A program made the position numbers and the translations under genes. From the NCBI GenBank assembly GCA_002451165.1, contig DKBH01000084.1:1-36603 (forward strand): 36,603 nucleotides of DNA, read 5' to 3'. This document shows, piece by piece, positions 32,929-36,603 of the stretch. The stretch is from Nitrospiraceae bacterium UBA6905 (GTDB lineage Bacteria > Nitrospirota > Thermodesulfovibrionia > Thermodesulfovibrionales > UBA6898). Under the pieces are notes generated by a model, which was given only the letters and a program-made list of their open reading frames with translations, ran no database searches and was not told the DNA's origin. The first letter of the stretch is position 1, and every line of letters begins with the position of its first letter.

Positions 32929-33328
32929 CTCCACCAGCAGCTCCGTCTCCTCCGTACGAATACAGATCATAGTCTGCATGTGAACCGGGTGATTGGTACT
33001 GATAGGGCTTACCCCATGGGTCGTTTGGAAGTGCTTTCTTCAGATAAGGACCATCCCACCCCGGTGCCCCGGGATTCGTTTGCAACGCGTTCAGCCCCTC
33101 GGACGTTGAGGGATATTTACCCACATCAAGCCGGTAACTGTCCAGGGCCTGACCGAGCATCTCGATCTGCGTGCGCGCGGCTGATTGCTTTCCCTTACCT
33201 ACCTTGCCAAATATCTGCGGACCCACCAGCGCGGCAAGCATACCCAGAATCACCATAACTACAAGAAGTTCGATAAGGGTAAAACCTTTTCTATTCCTGA
33301 AACGTCCTTCTATCTTCGTCTGTCCCAT
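32894..33328 (-). CDS. gspG: Type II secretion major pseudopilin GspG
   Basis: The product is 144 residues, the normal GspG length. The ATG at 33328 has a strong AAAGGAGG site. The leader ends at Gly15 before GFTLIELLVVMVILGMLAALVGPQIFGKVGK. The body carries the GspG hallmarks: LDSYRLDVGKYPSTSEGLNAL, PGWDGPYLKK, DPWGKPYQYQSPG and a C-terminal YDLYSYGGDGAAGGDGENKDVNSWE that includes the acidic residues binding calcium in known GspG structures. It polymerises into the periplasmic pseudopilus that pushes substrates through the outer-membrane secretin. It follows gspF by 41 bp. Confidence 0.95.
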   Translation of the reverse strand: MGQTKIEGRFRNRKGFTLIELLVVMVILGMLAALVGPQIFGKVGKGKQSAARTQIEMLGQALDSYRLDVGKYPSTSEGLNALQTNPGAPGWDGPYLKKALPNDPWGKPYQYQSPGSHADYDLYSYGGDGAAGGDGENKDVNSWE

Positions 33329-33369
33329 GTATTCCTCCTTTCTTCCATAATTTTGTATCTCGTTTCATA

Positions 33370-34563
33370 TCAAATCGGAATCTCATTGATGCTGAAGATG
33401 CCCATGAGCATGGAAATGACAATCAACCCTACCACGAGTCCCATCAGCAAAATCAGCATGGGTTCAAACAGGCTAACAAAGCGTTTGATCAGATTCCGGG
33501 TATCGGCCTCAAATCTATCGGCAATAAGGAGAAACGTATCCTCAAGCCTCCCCGCTTCCTCCCCTACCGTGACCATCTGGTTAAAGATCGCAGGAAATAC
33601 CCCGCTCTCCCGCAAAGGAAGTGATATACCCTTTCCCTTGCTCACGCCCTCTTCAAGAATGCTCAATTTCTGGGCTATGATATCATTATCGATAACGTCT
33701 CGTGACACACGTATGGCTTCAAGAATCGGAACCCCACTCTGGAGCAGCGTACCGAACGTACGGGAAAATCTTGCAATGATGAATTTCATGCTCAATTTTT
33801 TAAGCACCGGAACTTTTAACTTCAAGTTATCAATATAGCTCTTGCCCTCGGCTGTTCTCACATATATTCTGATCAGTACGGCGAAACTTATGATACCGCC
33901 CAAAAAGGCCCACCAGTAATCCGCAAAAAGGCTGCTAACTTTAATAAGAATCATGGTCGGCAGCGGAAGAGTCTGCCCCATATCAGAAAAAATCTTCGAA
34001 AAGTTCGGAATGACATATAACATGAGAACCGTCACGGCGAGTCCGCCGACTACCGTCAGAAGTATGGGATATATCAGCGCAGATACGATCTCCTTCTTGA
34101 AGGTCAAGGTCGTTTCCAGAAATACGACAAGCCTCTTGATCACGACCTCGAGGATACCACCAGCCTCGCCAGCCCTGATCATGTTGATGTACAGCCGCGG
34201 AAAGACCTTATGTTTTCCCATGGCATTCGAAAGGGTATTTCCCTTCTGAATATCGATATATACTTCCTTTATGATCGCCCGCAGGGCCTTCTTCTCGGAA
34301 TGCTCAGAAAGCACGTAGAGAGCCCGGTCAATGGGGAGACCGGAGTCTAACAGGTTGCCGAGTTCCTGCGTGAAGATCAGAATATCCTCGCTTGATATCC
34401 TCTGGAAAAAAGAACTTTCCCGGGCCGCGCTGATTCTGATGCTGAGCGGGACAAGGTTCATGTCCCTCAGGGTTGACTTCAGCGTGGCCTCATCCGTTGA
34501 AGAGATCGTTTCCTTGACTTTATTGCCGGAAGAATCGATGGCCTCGTAGGTGTAGAGCGGCAT
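33370..34563 (-). CDS. gspF: Type II secretion inner-membrane platform protein GspF
   Basis: The product is 397 residues, typical for GspF/PilC. The N-terminus PLYTYEAIDSSGNKVKETI and two homologous cytoplasmic domains (ILIFTQELGNLLDSGLPIDRAL and IARFSRTFGTLLQSGVPILEAI, each ending in the ..MVxVGEEAGRLE/MIRAGEAGGILE motif) alternate with three membrane helices, the last LLMGLVVGLIVISMLMGIF. It couples the GspE ATPase to pseudopilus assembly. Linkage to GspG/H/I/J argues for type II secretion rather than the pilus PilC. It is the first gene of the operon. The ATG has no Shine-Dalgarno sequence and sits 6 nt after a -10-like hexamer. Confidence 0.93.
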   Translation of the reverse strand: MPLYTYEAIDSSGNKVKETISSTDEATLKSTLRDMNLVPLSIRISAARESSFFQRISSEDILIFTQELGNLLDSGLPIDRALYVLSEHSEKKALRAIIKEVYIDIQKGNTLSNAMGKHKVFPRLYINMIRAGEAGGILEVVIKRLVVFLETTLTFKKEIVSALIYPILLTVVGGLAVTVLMLYVIPNFSKIFSDMGQTLPLPTMILIKVSSLFADYWWAFLGGIISFAVLIRIYVRTAEGKSYIDNLKLKVPVLKKLSMKFIIARFSRTFGTLLQSGVPILEAIRVSRDVIDNDIIAQKLSILEEGVSKGKGISLPLRESGVFPAIFNQMVTVGEEAGRLEDTFLLIADRFEADTRNLIKRFVSLFEPMLILLMGLVVGLIVISMLMGIFSINEIPI

Positions 34564-34569
34564 ATAGGT

Positions 34570-34599
34570 ATCTTATCACGCAGATTAAACGCAGTTCAA
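34570..34599 (-). promoter_or_regulatory. Promoter of the gspFGHIJ operon (leaderless)
   Basis: The minus strand has TTGAAC (34599-34594), an 18-bp spacer and TAAGAT (34575-34570), then 6 nt to the gspF ATG. No Shine-Dalgarno sequence is present. Confidence 0.42.
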
Positions 34600-34611
34600 T
34601 ACGGCCAAGAT

Positions 34612-34638
34612 ATGTCACCGGCATGTCACCGTCATGAC
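34612..34638. repeat. Short direct repeat plus palindrome between gspF and the B12 riboswitch
   Basis: ATGTCACCG occurs at 34612-34620 and again at 34623-34631 (11-bp period, one helical turn) and runs into the palindrome GTCATGAC (34631-34638). It could be an operator for either divergent unit. No regulator is identifiable. Confidence 0.3.
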
Positions 34639-34697
34639 AACTGAACATCTAGACAGAAAATTTACGTTGATTTTTGCATGTTTTTTCTGGAAACTAG

Positions 34698-34880
34698 ATA
34701 AATACAGGTGCCGCAAGGCATAAAAGGGAATCCTGTTTAAATCAGGAGCGGTCCCGCCGCTGTAATCCCGACCCCGGAAGCCCGGGGTAGACGTCGTTGC
34801 CGGTAGTATGCCACTGTTCCGTGTCGAATGGGAAGGCTGGCAACGACCGGGAGAGCCAGAAGACCTGCCTGGATGTATCG
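34698..34880 (+). promoter_or_regulatory. Cobalamin (B12) riboswitch
   Basis: The conserved elements appear in order: GGTGCC (34707-34712) in a GGTGCCGCAAGGCATAA context, AAAAGGGAA, the GCGGTCCCGCCGCTGTAAT core (34748-34766), GCCACTG (34810-34816), GGGAAGGCTGG (about 34830-34840) and the B12 box AGCCAGAAGACCTGCC (34854-34869). It precedes btuF and a Rho-independent terminator, so cobalamin binding should stop expression of the importer. Confidence 0.95.
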
Positions 34881-34994
34881 GTGTACAGGGATGAAAGGTG
34901 CGAGGCATGGCCGGTGGCCATGGTATCGTCCGCCTGATCCCGACACCACAGACCCTTCCGTGGAGAGGGGAGAGGATGAAGTGAATCAGGGTGC

Positions 34995-35033
34995 AATCCT
35001 CGGGACCGTCGGTTCCGGGGATTTTTTATTTTT
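34995..35033 (+). terminator. Terminator forming the B12 riboswitch expression platform
   Basis: Thirteen base pairs (arms 34995-35007 and 35011-35023, including G-T pairs, 3-nt loop) are followed by a T-rich run ending at 35033. It lies directly before the btuF ribosome-binding site. About 114 nt separate it from the aptamer, and this linker contains a separate perfect hairpin (CATGGCC/GGCCATG, 34906-34922). Confidence 0.9.
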
Positions 35034-35045
35034 AAGGGAGAAAGG

Positions 35046-35912
35046 GTGAAAATATCACCACCTATTCAGCGGTTTTGGCTCCTGTTAATTCTAATCGGGA
35101 CTTTGGTAGCCCTGACTGCCCATGGCAGTGCTGCAGCCGAATTACCGAAAAGAATCGTCTCACTCGCGCCGAATATCACCGAAATCCTCTTCGCTATCGG
35201 CGTACAGGACAGAGTCGTGGGAGTCTCAAGCTTCTGCGATTATCCGCAGGAGGCCAAAATGAAGCCGCGGGTCGGCGGCATGTCGAACCCTTCCCTTGAA
35301 GCAGTCGTTGCACTTCAACCCGATCTGGTGATCTTCTCCATTGATGGAAATCCTAAGGCATTCGAGGAACGACTGCGCAGCATGAAAATACCAACGTTCA
35401 CCCTACGCGCAAAGCGCATTAGGGAACTCTCCGAAGGCATTCGACAAGTCGGCGCCGTTGCCGGCGCATCCTCCCGGGCGGAGAAGCTGAGCAAGGAACT
35501 CGAACAGAAGATAGCCCTGATTGAACAGAGGCAAGTCGCAGCAGCAACGCAGCGTAAGAGATCTAGGCTAAAGGTCCTCTTCATCATATGGCCTGAGCCG
35601 CTCATTGTTGCAGGTCCGGGCAGCATCGCAGACGACGCGCTCAAGATGCTCGGCGCTCAAAACATCGCCGGGACGACGCGCTCAGCGTATCCAAAATATT
35701 CTATTGAGGAGATTCTGCGCCGGGATCCTGACGTAATCTTTATCGGCAAAGGAACGGGCATGGACAGAGTTTCTGAAGGGCTGCTCAGGCGACTCGGCAA
35801 TGTATCCGCTATTCGCACTAGCCGGGTCTTTTATGTAAGCGATCACCTCTACCGTCTCGGTCCGCGTACGATCCAGGGAGTAGAAGAACTCGCAAGATAT
35901 CTTACACCATGA
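35046..35912 (+). CDS. btuF: Periplasmic cobalamin-binding protein of an ABC importer (BtuF-like)
   Basis: The product is 288 residues. The start is GTG with AAGGGAG 5 nt upstream, just after the riboswitch terminator. A signal peptide (FWLLLILIGTLVALTAHGSAAA) directs export. The mature protein has the helical-backbone binding fold: RIVSLAPNITEILFAIGVQDRVVGVSSFCDYP, VGGMSNPSLEAVVALQPDLVI, a long linking helix rich in Lys/Glu/Gln, and LFIIWPEPLIVAGPGSIADDALKMLGAQNIAG. The family binds cobalamin or iron chelates; the upstream B12 riboswitch points to corrinoids. Its stop overlaps the next gene's ATG (ATGA). Confidence 0.92.
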   Translation: MKISPPIQRFWLLLILIGTLVALTAHGSAAAELPKRIVSLAPNITEILFAIGVQDRVVGVSSFCDYPQEAKMKPRVGGMSNPSLEAVVALQPDLVIFSIDGNPKAFEERLRSMKIPTFTLRAKRIRELSEGIRQVGAVAGASSRAEKLSKELEQKIALIEQRQVAAATQRKRSRLKVLFIIWPEPLIVAGPGSIADDALKMLGAQNIAGTTRSAYPKYSIEEILRRDPDVIFIGKGTGMDRVSEGLLRRLGNVSAIRTSRVFYVSDHLYRLGPRTIQGVEELARYLTP

Positions 35913-36603
35913 AGAACATACCGCTCAGAATTGCAGTCATAGCCAGTATACCTTTATTGATATTCGTGGTATCCCTTGTGGTTGGACCACACATGATCAA
36001 TCCTTTTGCGAGCGATGCCATATCGAGGGAAATAATCTTCTCGATCCGTGCACCGCGGAGCATCGTTGCACTGCTTATGGGGATGGCTCTCGGCTCCTCG
36101 GGAGCCGTGCTCCAGGGCATCCTGAAAAACCCGCTTGCTGACCCTTACATACTCGGCATATCAAGCGGTGCGTCTCTTGCAGCCACCTTGGGCATCATGG
36201 CAGGGGCTGCATTCCTTGGGACATTCACCATCCCCCTGCTCGCCTTTATCGGCGCGCTGATCACCGGAAGCATCGTCGGCATCATGGGATGGAAGCGGGG
36301 AGGGTTATGGCCGGAAAGGCTCCTGCTTGCCGGTGTTGGCCTCAGCTTTCTCTTCTCCGCGCTCCTGATGCTCTTCATGAGCATTTCGAACGACGAAGGC
36401 ATCCGGAAGGCTATGCTCTGGATATTTGGCGACCTTTCCATGTCTGAATGGTCAAAGATCCCCTACGGAGTACTCTTTGTCGGCATCGGGATAACCATCT
36501 CTCTTTTCAGGGCAAAGGCACTGAACGCTCTTATTCTGGGCGACGAATTTGCGCACAGTCTCGGATTCTCTCCCCACCGGGAACGGTTCCTCCTTTTTGT
36601 TTC
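35909..36603 (+). CDS. btuC: FecCD-family permease of the cobalamin importer (BtuC-like), 3' partial
   Basis: The frame is open from the ATG at 35909 to the window end (231 full codons). The translation shows an N-terminal membrane helix (IAVIASIPLLIFVVSLVVG), the family motif REIIFSIRAPRSIVALLMGMALGSSGAVLQGILKNPLADPYILGISSGASLAATLG, further helices, and RLLLAGVGLSFLFSALLMLFMS. It is the transmembrane channel that accepts substrate from BtuF. Translation is coupled to btuF through ATGA. The riboswitch upstream of btuF makes corrinoid transport the likely role. An ATPase gene (btuD) is expected beyond the window. Confidence 0.93.
   Translation, partial: MKNIPLRIAVIASIPLLIFVVSLVVGPHMINPFASDAISREIIFSIRAPRSIVALLMGMALGSSGAVLQGILKNPLADPYILGISSGASLAATLGIMAGAAFLGTFTIPLLAFIGALITGSIVGIMGWKRGGLWPERLLLAGVGLSFLFSALLMLFMSISNDEGIRKAMLWIFGDLSMSEWSKIPYGVLFVGIGITISLFRAKALNALILGDEFAHSLGFSPHRERFLLFV

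Noticed and set aside
1..36603. tRNA or rRNA genes, CRISPR arrays, insertion sequences and prophage genes
   Set aside because: I looked for their typical signatures and found none; base composition and gene content are chromosomal throughout.

Overview
The window comes from a Gram-negative-type (diderm), probably anaerobic bacterium of moderate GC. It carries a type II secretion pseudopilin operon, type IV pilins behind a likely sigma-54 promoter, a very large acyl-CoA-dehydratase-activase-like ATPase, a c-di-GMP riboswitch in front of a secreted haem protein, and a B12 riboswitch in front of a BtuFC-type importer. The mixture fits Nitrospirota (Thermodesulfovibrionia-like) or Desulfobacterota. 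This placement is inferred from gene content only, because no 16S rRNA gene is present.

Layout. 1-4.8 kb: the 3' part of an S1-repeat RNA-binding protein (+), converging on a minus-strand operon HAD phosphatase - folD - uvrB. 4.8-6.6 kb: a complete minus-strand unit made of a promoter, a c-di-GMP-I riboswitch, a terminator, a secreted monohaem multidomain protein and a final terminator. 6.7-7.3 kb: pyrE (+). 7.3-16.5 kb: a minus-strand series uvrA - dppA - dppB - dppC - glnE, in which the peptide ABC transporter has no ATPase genes. 16.6-20.4 kb: three pilin genes and a GT-C/TPR membrane protein translationally coupled to the last of them (all -). 20.7-24.9 kb: the 1414-residue activase-like protein (+). 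It is followed by a 31-codon gene for a bS22/AURKAIP1-COX24-type ribosomal protein.

25.2-31.5 kb: a secreted amidase-like protein (-), divergent from a plus-strand operon of a MetE/UroD-like protein, tmk, holB, ricT (PSP1) and metG. The tmk/holB/ricT(yaaT)/metG order resembles the Bacillus arrangement. 31.5-34.6 kb: gspF-G-H-I-J (-) with unusually deep overlaps between the pseudopilin genes. 34.6-36.6 kb: a cobalamin riboswitch with terminator, btuF and the start of btuC (+).

The main observations are these. (1) A nearly textbook c-di-GMP-I riboswitch controls a secreted haem/thrombospondin-like protein. (2) The FolD homologue lacks the catalytic Lys and the Gln of the cyclohydrolase site. 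(3) A TMTC-like GT-C/TPR protein is coupled to a pilin gene, which suggests pilin O-glycosylation. (4) Five transcription units have a -10 element ending 5-6 nt before ATG and no Shine-Dalgarno sequence, so they are predicted leaderless mRNAs. (5) A bS22-type mini ribosomal protein was found. No tRNA, rRNA, CRISPR array, IS element or phage gene was recognised.
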